This document shows positions 16,422 through 23,059 of a stretch of 64,000 nucleotides of DNA, piece after piece (within the stretch, counting starts at the first letter, position 1; each line of letters opens with the position of its first letter). A program made the position numbers and the translations under genes. Origin of the DNA: Olsenella intestinalis. GTDB taxonomy: Bacteria > Actinomycetota > Coriobacteriia > Coriobacteriales > Atopobiaceae. The notes under the pieces are model-generated. The model did no database searches, had not been told where the DNA came from, and saw nothing but the letters and a program-made list of their open reading frames with translations. The stretch lies in the NCBI RefSeq assembly GCF_023276655.1, contig NZ_JALGRK010000002.1, positions 310,001-374,000 of the forward strand. The letters run 5' to 3'.

Positions 16422-17270
16422 TCACTGGCGGCGGAAGACGGAGTCGGGGTCGAAGAGCGTGGCGTGCGCGAGCTCCCAGTCGGGGCAGCCCGCGTGGACC
16501 ATCTTGGCGAGGGCCGCCTCGCGCTCGTCGCCCGAAAGCGAGGGCGAGACGCCGTGCTGGGCGATCTCTCGCGCGCAGGCGTAGGCGCAGCACATGGGCG
16601 GAAAGGCGATCAGGTCGCGCGACAGCCAGACTACGCCGGTCTTCTCGTCGATATGCGCGAGGCGGTCGCGCATCTCGCGCACGCGCACCGTGAAGTTCTT
16701 GCGCGCGAAGCTCGCGCCCGCTCGCTCGGCCGCCTGCGCGAAGAGCCCCGCGCCGTTGCGGGCGAGCACGCCGTCGGCCCAGCTCATGAACGCCTGGCGG
16801 CGCTGGTCGTAGCTGCCAGTCTGCATGACGGACAGCTCGATGAGGCTGACCTCGGGCACGAGGCGCACGCCGAGGTTCGCCCGGCCACGCGCCGCATGCC
16901 GCATGCTGCCGCGCGACTGCGGGCTGACGCGAAGCAGGAACGGGCGGCCGAACACGTAGGCAACGTCGCCGGTCTGGTAGCGGCAGTTGGGCGAGGTGCT
17001 CTTGCGAAAGCGCCGCTGCACGTCAGCCATGACGAGCTTGGCCTTGGGCAGCCACTGGTCGACGAAGGCTATGAGCTGGTCGTTGGTGAGGAGGTCGTCG
17101 GTGTAGATCGTGGGCTGGCCCGTCGGCGGCTCGAACGCGAAGTAGGTCTCGTGCACCTGCGTCCTAACGACGGGGCACTCGATACCGTCGAAGCTGATGC
17201 TACTGATGACGCGCCCGGCGCCGGGGTCGCCGCCCTCGGGGCCCTGCGGTTGAGAAGTCTCGTCACTCAT
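16422..17270 (-). CDS. YgjP/DUF45-like protein lacking the HExxH metal site
   Basis: A 282-aa protein whose layout resembles the YgjP-like (DUF45/WLM) metallopeptidases: N-terminal beta-rich part with VFGRPFLLRVSPQ, a region VREMRDRLAHIDEKTGVVWLSRDLIAFPP that parallels the strand before the active helix, and a C-terminal PDWELAHATL like the family's PDW segment. Where the family has HELxH the sequence reads YACAREIAQHG, so the Glu-flanking His ligands are missing. The protein may therefore be catalytically dead or only distantly related. ATG (MSDETSQPQ) has AGGAGGG 10 nt upstream; the first ~20 residues are disordered. Stop is 19 nt from repeat array 2. Confidence 0.55.
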   Translation of the reverse strand: MSDETSQPQGPEGGDPGAGRVISSISFDGIECPVVRTQVHETYFAFEPPTGQPTIYTDDLLTNDQLIAFVDQWLPKAKLVMADVQRRFRKSTSPNCRYQTGDVAYVFGRPFLLRVSPQSRGSMRHAARGRANLGVRLVPEVSLIELSVMQTGSYDQRRQAFMSWADGVLARNGAGLFAQAAERAGASFARKNFTVRVREMRDRLAHIDEKTGVVWLSRDLIAFPPMCCAYACAREIAQHGVSPSLSGDEREAALAKMVHAGCPDWELAHATLFDPDSVFRRQ

Positions 17271-17461
17271 GCGCGCTCCCTCCTGTTGTGAAGAACGTAG
17301 CACAGCAAGGCGAGCTGTCCCGCCATGGGACTGCGTCATATCGGCATAAATTGGGCCGCCCCAGGGGCGAGCGCGACGGCTCGGGGTGCATAAAATCCAA
17401 GACCGAGTGAATACCGAGTTTTCTACGTAACAGTCGATAACGCTTATACGGCATTTATGCA

Positions 17462-17497
17462 AAACAAAAGCAGGTCGGAACACATGCTCCGACCTGC
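17462..17497 (-). terminator. Rho-independent terminator after tRNA-CAT
   Basis: On the minus strand a perfect 10-bp stem, GCAGGTCGGA / TCCGACCTGC, with an 8-nt loop, is followed by TTTTGTTTT, 8 nt after the tRNA 3' end. On the plus strand the stem is followed by ATCTTTT, so it may work both ways. Confidence 0.85.
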
Positions 17498-17505
17498 ATC
17501 TTTTG

Positions 17506-17581
17506 TGGTGGGCCCACCAGGATTCGAACCTGGGATGAAGGGATTATGAGTCCCCTGTGTTAACCGCTGCACTATAGGCCC
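17506..17581 (-). tRNA. tRNA with CAT anticodon (elongator Met, or Ile2)
   Basis: A 76-nt cloverleaf with encoded CCA. Acceptor GGGCCTA pairs with TGGGCCC. Anticodon stem is GGGGA/TCCCT, loop CTCATAA with anticodon CAT, T arm CCAGG-TTCGAAT-CCTGG. The 1-72 pair is G-C and the anticodon stem lacks three consecutive G-C pairs next to the loop, so it is not the initiator. It could be elongator Met or an Ile tRNA needing lysidine; sequence alone does not decide. Confidence 0.9.
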
Positions 17582-17588
17582 GAGATTA

Positions 17589-17617
17589 TAAAAAAGCGGC
17601 GGAACGAATCCCGCCGC
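17589..17617 (-). terminator. Terminator-like hairpin between tRNA-Ala and tRNA-CAT
   Basis: On the minus strand the stem GCGGCGG / CCGCCGC with an 8-nt loop is followed by TTTTTTA. It lies inside what otherwise looks like a two-tRNA transcript, so it may end the tRNA-Ala transcript or attenuate the downstream tRNA. Confidence 0.75.
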
Positions 17618-17628
17618 CTGCAATTACA

Positions 17629-17704
17629 TGGTGGAGATAAGGGGGTTCGAACCCCTGACCTCATGACTGCCAGTCATGCGCTCTCCCAACTGAGCTATAT
17701 CCCC
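17629..17704 (-). tRNA. tRNA-Ala(GGC)
   Basis: A 76-nt cloverleaf with encoded CCA. Acceptor GGGGATA/TATCTCC contains the G3-U70 wobble pair that marks alanine tRNAs. Anticodon stem CATGA/TCATG, loop CTGGCAG, anticodon GGC. It is identical over all 76 nt to the plus-strand tRNA at 19036-19111. Confidence 0.96.
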
Positions 17705-17724
17705 AATCGCTTGGTGCGGGAGTT

Positions 17725-17752
17725 ACTATACCAAAGACGAATCGGCGTGCAA
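17725..17752 (-). promoter_or_regulatory. Promoter for tRNA-Ala(GGC), minus strand
   Basis: TTGCAC at 17747-17752 and TATAGT at 17725-17730 are separated by 16 nt, with TGG before the -10 (extended -10). It lies 21 nt upstream of the tRNA 5' end. Confidence 0.7.
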
Positions 17753-17924
17753 GCGAAAAATTCCAATTCGTCCAAATGAGGCCTCCCCGTGTGAACATTC
17801 TTCACAAAAGACGGTACACTTGAGTCCGCGCAGCCGCGACGAGATTCGCCGCAGCCGCAGCTAGACCGCATAAGAGACGCAGCGCAGGCGCGTGCCTGCA
17901 ACAAGCACCAAGGAGAGATGCACC

Positions 17925-18302
17925 GTGACTTCAGATTGCAGGAACCTCAAGATGGCCGCCATCGCCTCGCTCATCTTCGGGCTCATCACCTTCGGCGTGG
18001 GAATCTTCTACATCATCACCTCCCCCACCGTCACCCAGTCCTACGTCTGCGCGATCGACGGAGCCGCCCTCACCTACATGGGCTTCACGGCGGCCCGCCG
18101 CATCAACGTGCCGTCCAACGCCCCGGCGATCCGCAACATGTGCTCAATCGTCGTGCTGATCGCCTTCGTGTGCGCGGCATTCCTGATGCTCAACCACGCG
18201 AAGCTCATCATGCAGGTGATCATCGGCAGCCTCGGGCTCGTGCTCTCGCTCATCTGCTTCGTGATCGCCCGCAAGATCACCAACATCCAGAAGGCGCAGT
18301 AG
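17925..18302 (+). CDS. Small four-helix membrane protein, unknown function
   Basis: A 125-aa protein, mostly hydrophobic, with about four membrane segments: MAAIASLIFGLITFGVGIFY, a short central one around YMGFTAAR, CSIVVLIAFVCAAFLML and IIGSLGLVLSLICFVIA, ending in a short basic tail. I do not recognise the family. The GTG start gives MTSDCRNLKM and has AAGGAGAG 9 nt upstream. An ATG 7 nt closer to that site is out of frame and would yield a low-complexity reading. The gene stands alone between oppositely oriented tRNA genes, with its own terminator downstream. Confidence 0.75.
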   Translation: MTSDCRNLKMAAIASLIFGLITFGVGIFYIITSPTVTQSYVCAIDGAALTYMGFTAARRINVPSNAPAIRNMCSIVVLIAFVCAAFLMLNHAKLIMQVIIGSLGLVLSLICFVIARKITNIQKAQ

Positions 18303-18330
18303 ACACAGCCGACATCGGTCGCAAACGCAG

Positions 18331-18364
18331 GAGGGGCGGTCCCGCAAGGGGCCGCCCCTCTTCC
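18331..18364 (+). terminator. Terminator after the small membrane protein gene
   Basis: GAGGGGCGG pairs with CCGCCCCTC around a 12-nt loop (TCCCGCAAGGGG, itself partly paired), followed by a short TTCC. It lies 28 nt after the stop; it may also serve the convergent deaminase gene. Confidence 0.6.
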
Positions 18365-18418
18365 ATACATGCGTTCAGGCGCAAGGGCCGCGACCCAGGC
18401 GCCCTCCAGAATCAGTGG

Positions 18419-18811
18419 CTACAGCCACCACTCGGGCGTCAGCTCGCCAAGTGTCATGACCTTGCCCTCGGCGTAATCCACCATGACCTCGACGCCCTGG
18501 TAGCGACCCGGCATGAGCTGGGCCATGAGCTCTCGGCAGGCCCCGCACGGCGCGGCAGTCGTCCCGTCGGGCATGAGCGCGAGCACCCGCCTGATCTCGC
18601 CCTCCCCGTTCGTGATCATGTTGAAGATGGCGTTGCGCTCTGCGCAGATGCCGAGCGTGCACGAGGTGTCCACGCACACCCCCGTGTAGATCCTGCCCGA
18701 CGCCGACTCGATCGCGGCTGCGACCCCACCGGCATACACCCGCTCGGAAATCTCCCGTGGCCCCTGCACCCTCCTGGCCGCCTCGAGCATCTCGTTCCAA
18801 ATGTCGCTCAC
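18419..18811 (-). CDS. Cytidine deaminase-like zinc enzyme
   Basis: A 130-aa protein of the cytidine/blasticidin-S deaminase superfamily, the length of tetrameric CDA. Zinc ligands and proton shuttle are intact: Cys56-Ala-Glu58 (ICAERNAIF), and Cys89 and Cys92 (PCGACRE). The nucleoside-ribose motif that in CDA reads NxENASYG is replaced by VCVDTSCTL, so cytidine may not be the substrate; a blasticidin- or other base-deaminase role is possible. The GTG start has GGAGGGGAG 7 nt upstream; a longer frame would add a low-complexity Arg-rich leader. It is convergent with the membrane protein gene. Confidence 0.82.
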   Translation of the reverse strand: MSDIWNEMLEAARRVQGPREISERVYAGGVAAAIESASGRIYTGVCVDTSCTLGICAERNAIFNMITNGEGEIRRVLALMPDGTTAAPCGACRELMAQLMPGRYQGVEVMVDYAEGKVMTLGELTPEWWL

Positions 18812-18954
18812 GCGATCTCCCCTCCGTCGCTGCTGGTCCCAGACAGTATAGGCACCGTCGCCGCACTCCCCGCCCCGGCGCCGTCGCGACAATTTCTGGA
18901 AGCGCGAAATTTCTCCGCCGCGCGCCGCGCAGTTCTGCTACTATTCTTTCTCGC

Positions 18955-19029
18955 GGGCGATTGGCTCAGGGGTAGAGCACTTCCTTCACACGGAAGGGGT
19001 CGCTGGTTCGAATCCAGCATCGCCCACCA
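18955..19029 (+). tRNA. tRNA-Val(CAC)
   Basis: A 75-nt cloverleaf with encoded CCA. Acceptor GGGCGAT/ATCGCCC, anticodon stem CTTCC/GGAAG, loop TTCACAC with anticodon CAC, T arm GCTGG-TTCGAAT-CCAGC. Six nucleotides separate it from tRNA-Ala, so the two form one transcript. A possible extended -10 (TGCTACTAT) lies about 15-25 nt upstream. Confidence 0.96.
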
Positions 19030-19035
19030 GATTTT

Positions 19036-19111
19036 GGGGATATAGCTCAGTTGGGAGAGCGCATGACTGGCAGTCATGAGGTCAGGGGTTCGAACCCCCT
19101 TATCTCCACCA
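19036..19111 (+). tRNA. tRNA-Ala(GGC), second identical copy
   Basis: Identical in all 76 nt to the minus-strand tRNA at 17629-17704, including G3-U70 and anticodon GGC. It is followed by a strong terminator. Confidence 0.96.
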
Positions 19112-19119
19112 AACGCAAC

Positions 19120-19145
19120 GCCGCCCTTCGGGGCGGCTTTTCTTT
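19120..19145 (+). terminator. Rho-independent terminator of tRNA-Val/tRNA-Ala
   Basis: GCCGCCC-TTCG-GGGCGGC: a 7-bp G-C stem closed by a stable TTCG tetraloop, followed by TTTTCTTTTT, starting 9 nt after the tRNA CCA. Confidence 0.93.
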
Positions 19146-19166
19146 TTAGAAGAGAGATTCGCCGCC

Positions 19167-19574
19167 ATGGACGACAAGGACGCCGAGAAGAGCATGCCCC
19201 GTGACTACGAGGCCCGTGCCAAGGAGCACTGGGGCGAGACCGGGCAGTGGGCCGAGTACGAGGCGCGCTGGGCCGGCAGGACCGACGCCGAGAAAGAGGA
19301 TGCGGGGTCTCGCCTGATGGCGCTCTTCTCGCCCTTCGCAAGGATGCGAGCCGAGGGCGCGGACCCTGGCTGCGACGAGGCCCAACGGCAGGTGGAGAAG
19401 ATCCAGTCGTTCATCGACGAGCACTATTACACGTGCACGAGAGAGGTCCTGGCCGGCCTGGGCCAGGCATACGGAGCCGGAGGCGACTTCACGCGAAACA
19501 TCGACGCGGCGGCAGGCCCCGGCGCAGCCGAGTTCGCCTCTGCGGCCGTCAGGGTCTATTGCGAGAAGAACTAA
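19167..19574 (+). CDS. Stand-alone TipAS-domain protein
   Basis: A 135-aa protein that matches the TipAS antibiotic-recognition domain found at the C-terminus of MerR-type TipAL regulators. Visible are the helix AKEHWGETGQWAEYEARWAGRTDAEKED, the CDEAQRQVEKIQSFIDEHYYTCT helix and the diagnostic end GGDFTRNIDAAAGPGAAEFASAAVRVYCEKN. The MerR helix-turn-helix is absent, so it cannot regulate DNA by itself. Free TipAS forms bind and sequester thiopeptide-type ligands in streptomycetes; the ligand here is unknown. ATG follows AGAAGAGAG. It is convergent with the GntR gene. Confidence 0.8.
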   Translation: MDDKDAEKSMPRDYEARAKEHWGETGQWAEYEARWAGRTDAEKEDAGSRLMALFSPFARMRAEGADPGCDEAQRQVEKIQSFIDEHYYTCTREVLAGLGQAYGAGGDFTRNIDAAAGPGAAEFASAAVRVYCEKN

Positions 19575-19601
19575 AAAGTTTGAGATAGGGCCAGCGGCCG
19601 G

Positions 19602-20327
19602 CTAGGCCAGGCTCAGCTCGTAGCGGCCGCCGACGAAGTAGTCACGGCTCACGGAGATGGGGTTGCCGGCCTGGTCGGCGTAGTACGTCTCGCTGTAGAG
19701 CATGGGGTCGCCGGCGGAGAGGCCGAGAAGAGACGCCTGCGGGGACGTGGTTCGCACGGCGTTGACGGTCCAGCGCACGGTCTCCGCCGGGCTCGCACCG
19801 TGAATGCGCTCGATCGCCTCGAAGATCGACGCGTCCTCGAGGTTCTCCTTGAGCAGCGGGGCACCCCAGGAGTACGGGACGATGACGGTCTCGTCGGCGA
19901 CGGGGAGGCCGTCGGCGGTGCGCGTGCGCCTCACCATGACCATGAGCGCGCCTTCCTCGAGCGAGAAGAACTCCAGCTCGTCAGGGCGGGCGGGAACGAT
20001 CTGCCTCTCGACGATGTGGGCGCCGGGCGTCACGTCGGACTCCGCGCAGAGGGTCGTGAAGCTGCTCGTCTCGTTGGTGCGGAAGAGCCGGCTGCTGAGG
20101 CGGCGCGTCTCGACGAAGGTGCCCCTCCCCTGCATCTTGGTGAGGATGCCCTCCGAGCAGAGGTCCTCGATGGCGCGACGCACCGTGATGCGGCTGACCT
20201 GGTAGCGCTCGCTGAGCTCCGACTCGGAGGGGACCTTGTCGCCGGGGGCGTATACGCCATCTCGGATGGCGTCCTTCAGGTCGTCATAGATCTGCTGGTA
20301 CAGAGGGGTTGTCGACGATGCGCTCAT
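19602..20327 (-). CDS. GntR/UTRA (HutC subfamily) transcriptional regulator
   Basis: A 241-aa regulator. The N-terminal winged helix (PLYQQIYDDLKDAIRDGVYAPGDKVPSESELSERYQVSRITVRRAIEDL, then GILTKMQGRGTFV) is typical GntR. The rest is a UTRA effector domain (RPDELEFFSLEEGALMVMVRRTRTADGLPVADET, SVSRDYFVGGRYEL) that binds a sugar phosphate or related ligand. Two ATGs are six bases apart; the downstream one (MSASST) has the better spacing from AGGGAG. It is the last gene of the PTS/SIS operon and probably controls it, through the sites marked at 24883-24912 and 26153-26180. Confidence 0.9.
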   Translation of the reverse strand: MSASSTTPLYQQIYDDLKDAIRDGVYAPGDKVPSESELSERYQVSRITVRRAIEDLCSEGILTKMQGRGTFVETRRLSSRLFRTNETSSFTTLCAESDVTPGAHIVERQIVPARPDELEFFSLEEGALMVMVRRTRTADGLPVADETVIVPYSWGAPLLKENLEDASIFEAIERIHGASPAETVRWTVNAVRTTSPQASLLGLSAGDPMLYSETYYADQAGNPISVSRDYFVGGRYELSLA

Positions 20328-20367
20328 ATCCATCTCCCTGGGAGGGGCCCTGGGCCCCGGGCGGTAC

Positions 20368-20376
20368 GCTCTTCTC
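20368..20376 (-). repeat. Intergenic copy of the dispersed CGAGAAGAGC word
   Basis: GCTCTTCTC on the plus strand, in the non-coding gap between the HAD gene and gntR, next to a GGGGCCC/GGGCCCC hairpin (20343-20359). One of 44 exact copies of the 9-mer in the window (listed in the findings) and one of three clearly outside genes. Confidence 0.7.
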
Positions 20377-20402
20377 GGATGTCATCATAAACATATTACA
20401 CG

Positions 20403-21053
20403 TTAGCATCGGACGGCCGGAAGGCGCTTGGCGAGCCCGACGACGTCGATCAGCTCGTCTATCACGACGTCCGCGGCGGACTGATCGAGACGGACCCCCT
20501 CCGGCGGCCGCAGCGCGCAGACGAGCGCGCCCGAGCGACGGCCCGCCTCGATGCCGATGGGCGAGTCCTCGACGACGATGGACTCCTCGGGCGTGACCCC
20601 CAGGTACCTCATGGCGCGCTGGTAGATCTCGGGCGACGGCTTGAATGCGGAGCAGTCGTGGCCGCTGATCGTGAGGTCGACGTCGTCAGCGAGGTCGAGG
20701 GCGTCGAGGAACTCCCGGATGAGAGGGGCGTCCGACGATGAGCAGATGGCGGTTCGGATGCCGTGGCGCCTCAAGCGCCAGAGGGTGCAGCGGACGAGCG
20801 GGTTGGCGACCTCGACCCAGGGAGTGGGGTGCTCGAGCGAGTAGGTGGCGTAGCCCGCGTGCAGGGCCGCGCGCCGGCGCGGGTCGCCCGGCACGAGCGC
20901 CTCCCAGATGGCGGCGTCGTTCGAGCCCGAGAAGTCGGGTGCCTCGTCGAACGAGAAGCCGTGCTTGCGCAGGTAGTTGGCCCTGCGCTCGTTGTAGAAC
21001 TGCTCCGTGAACGCCAGGACGCCGTCCATGTCGAACAGGACCGCTCTAGCCAT
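20403..21053 (-). CDS. HAD-superfamily phosphatase / beta-phosphoglucomutase-like
   Basis: A 216-aa haloacid dehalogenase hydrolase. Motif I is VLFDMDGVLAFTE (nucleophile and acid/base Asp), motif II ICSSSDAP, motif III Lys in FKPSPEIYQRAMRYLG, motif IV VVEDSPIGIEAGRRSG. A helical cap lies between motifs I and II, as in beta-phosphoglucomutase and sugar phosphatases. ATG follows GGAGG by 7 nt. Within the operon it may dephosphorylate or isomerise a sugar phosphate released by the SIS enzymes, or clear a toxic intermediate; the substrate is not evident. Confidence 0.85.
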   Translation of the reverse strand: MARAVLFDMDGVLAFTEQFYNERRANYLRKHGFSFDEAPDFSGSNDAAIWEALVPGDPRRRAALHAGYATYSLEHPTPWVEVANPLVRCTLWRLRRHGIRTAICSSSDAPLIREFLDALDLADDVDLTISGHDCSAFKPSPEIYQRAMRYLGVTPEESIVVEDSPIGIEAGRRSGALVCALRPPEGVRLDQSAADVVIDELIDVVGLAKRLPAVRC

Positions 21054-21124
21054 GTGTGCCTCCAAACAGAAGGGGCGGGCCGCAAAGACGCGCGACCCGC
21101 CCCAGTCGATGCGTGTGCGGGACC

Positions 21125-22108
21125 CTAGTACTCGAGCTTCCACATGTAGCGACGGACGGTCAGCGGGTGCTGGCGCGCCTCGGCGATCTGCTCGGCGAAG
21201 ACGCGCATGACCGCGGTGTGGACGAAGGGGCTGAGGTAGGTCGCGGCCTTGGCGCCCACGACGCCGGAGAGGCCGAAGTCCTTCGCGTCGATGACGGCGA
21301 CCTTGGCGTCGAAGCGCTGCATGAAGGTGAGGGCGCGGGCGTCCATGGCGCGCGTCGCGCCGTCAGCCATGAAGAGCAGGTAGGGCTTGTCGCGCTCGGT
21401 CAGCTCGAAGGGGCCGTGGAAGTACTCGCCGGTGTTGTAGGCGGCGGAGTCGAGCCACTGCATCTCGGAGAAGAGGAACATGGACGTGGAGTAGGCTACC
21501 TTGGCGCTGGCACCCGAGCCCATGACGTAGATCCCCTGGTCGTCCTTGAAGGCCTGGGCGAATTCCGCTGCGGCCCTGCCGGAATGCTGCGCGGCCTCCT
21601 CGCAGAGGTCGTAGACCTTGGTGAGGCCGGCGACCATGTCGTCGCAGAGGTCGCTGCCCTCGACCTGCTGCAGGACCTCGAGGGCGAGCGCCATCGCGTA
21701 GCCCATCTTCTCGACCTTGGCCGCGTAGTTGGCCTCGAAGCCGTGGACGATCACGTGGTCGACGCCCTCGGTGAGGGCGGAGCCGGCGACGTGGGTGATC
21801 GCGGTGACGGGGGCGCCGAGGGCCTTGGCGCACTTGTTGGCCGCGACGGTCTCGGGGGTGCCGCCGCCGAGCGAGCAGGTGATCACGAAGGTGTTGGGAC
21901 CCACCCAGGCAGGCGTGTCGTAGTTGAACTCGTTGGCGGTGAAGAGCTGGACGTTCAGGGTCTTGGTGTTGTTGGCCAGGAAGTACTTGGCGGGGTAGAG
22001 CTCGCTCATCGAGGCGCCGCAGCCGACGAAGGCGACGGAGTCGATGTCGTGGCCGGCGAGCACGTCGGCGACGATCTGCTTGGGCTTGCTGAGGTCGATC
22101 TCGTACAT
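21125..22108 (-). CDS. SIS-domain sugar-phosphate deglycase/isomerase, FrlB/GfrE-F-like (copy 1)
   Basis: A 327-aa protein with two SIS folds and no glutaminase domain. The segment GEYFHGPFEL followed by KPYLLFMADGATRAMDARALTFMQRF parallels the E-x-x-HGP-E region of fructoselysine-6-phosphate deglycase FrlB, and the C-terminal HPLTVRRYMWKLEY resembles FrlB's RRYxxxxEY end. The N-terminal ligand loop is VGCGASMSELYPAKYF. Paired with a second such gene and a mannose-type PTS, it fits the Salmonella gfr pattern, where two deglycases split glucoselysine-6-P and fructoselysine-6-P into lysine and glucose-6-P. An AgaS-type amino-sugar isomerase remains possible. Function is inference; fold is confident. 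Confidence 0.82.
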   Translation of the reverse strand: MYEIDLSKPKQIVADVLAGHDIDSVAFVGCGASMSELYPAKYFLANNTKTLNVQLFTANEFNYDTPAWVGPNTFVITCSLGGGTPETVAANKCAKALGAPVTAITHVAGSALTEGVDHVIVHGFEANYAAKVEKMGYAMALALEVLQQVEGSDLCDDMVAGLTKVYDLCEEAAQHSGRAAAEFAQAFKDDQGIYVMGSGASAKVAYSTSMFLFSEMQWLDSAAYNTGEYFHGPFELTERDKPYLLFMADGATRAMDARALTFMQRFDAKVAVIDAKDFGLSGVVGAKAATYLSPFVHTAVMRVFAEQIAEARQHPLTVRRYMWKLEY

Positions 22109-22168
22109 GGTGTGCTTCTCCTTTGCGGAAACGGTTCTCGGGCCTGGGCCCGCTTGAGGCAGGGTGCG

Positions 22169-23047
22169 CTACGCGAGAACGCCGAGCGCGTAGAGGGCGA
22201 CGCCGCCGACGATGGCGATGACGAGCAGCGGGGCGCTCTTGAGGTCCTTCTTGATCAGGAAGTAGAAGAAGGCGGTCAGCGCGAGCGGGATCATCTGCGG
22301 CATGATGCTGTCGAGGACGTCCTGCAGGACGAGGGTCCCGTCGGCGAAGGTCGCAGGCGTCGTCGCGCCGATGAGGGTCGCGATCATGGCGCCGACGGCC
22401 ATGAGGCCGACGATGCCGCAGACGTACATGACCTTCTCCATGGCGCCGCCCTGGAGCCTGTCGAGGTACTTGGTGCCGCCCTCGTAGCCGAGCTTCGCGG
22501 CGAAGAACGTGACGAGGACCGAGGGGATGATCGAGAGGACCATGGCGATCACGGGCCCGAGGAAGGAGCCCTGCTGGGCGAGCGACACGCCGAGTCCGAA
22601 CGCGATGACGCGGATGGTGCCCTGGAAGAACGAGTCGCCGATTCCGGAGAGCGGACCCATGAGGGCGGTCTTCATGGCGTTGATGCTGTCGGGGTCGAGC
22701 GACTCGGGGTCGCGGGCGTACTCCTCCTCCATCGAGGCGGAGAGGCCGAGGACAAAGGCGCTGGTCTGGGGCGTGCAGTTGTAGAAGGCCATGTGGCGCT
22801 GGTAGGCCTGCTTCTTGCGCTCCATCTGGACGGGGTCGGTGTCCGCGTCGGGGTAGGCGCGGTCGAGCGTCGGCGCGATGCCGTAGAGGAAGCCCATGTT
22901 CATCTGTCGCTCGTAGTTCCAGGAGTCCTGGATGGCCCAGGAGCGCCAGAAGAACTGGCTCAGCTTCTTGCCCTCCGTGACGGGGGCCACGCTCTTCTCG
23001 GCAGGCCTCTCGGAAGCCGCCTGCTGGTTCGTGATGGTGTCAGTCAT
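22169..23047 (-). CDS. PTS mannose-family EIID component
   Basis: A 292-aa membrane subunit that with EIIC forms the sugar channel. Family motifs are FWRSWAIQDSWNYERQMNMGFLYGIAP, MERKKQAYQRHMAFYNCTPQTSAFVLGL and MGPLSGIGDSFFQGTIRVIAFGLG, with C-terminal membrane segments. The first ~25 residues form a polar extension carrying AEKS, encoded by a GAGAAGAGC copy (22991-22999). ATG follows GGGAGG, 12 nt after the EIIC stop. Its substrate is set together with EIIC; see the operon's SIS genes for the likely compound. Confidence 0.95.
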   Translation of the reverse strand: MTDTITNQQAASERPAEKSVAPVTEGKKLSQFFWRSWAIQDSWNYERQMNMGFLYGIAPTLDRAYPDADTDPVQMERKKQAYQRHMAFYNCTPQTSAFVLGLSASMEEEYARDPESLDPDSINAMKTALMGPLSGIGDSFFQGTIRVIAFGLGVSLAQQGSFLGPVIAMVLSIIPSVLVTFFAAKLGYEGGTKYLDRLQGGAMEKVMYVCGIVGLMAVGAMIATLIGATTPATFADGTLVLQDVLDSIMPQMIPLALTAFFYFLIKKDLKSAPLLVIAIVGGVALYALGVLA

Positions 23048-23059
23048 GGGTGGTCCTCC

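Noticed and set aside
17629-19111. Integrated element bounded by the two tRNA-Ala genes
   Set aside because: No integrase, transposase or partial tRNA duplicate; both tRNAs are complete with their own promoters or terminators. Kept only as an inversion candidate.
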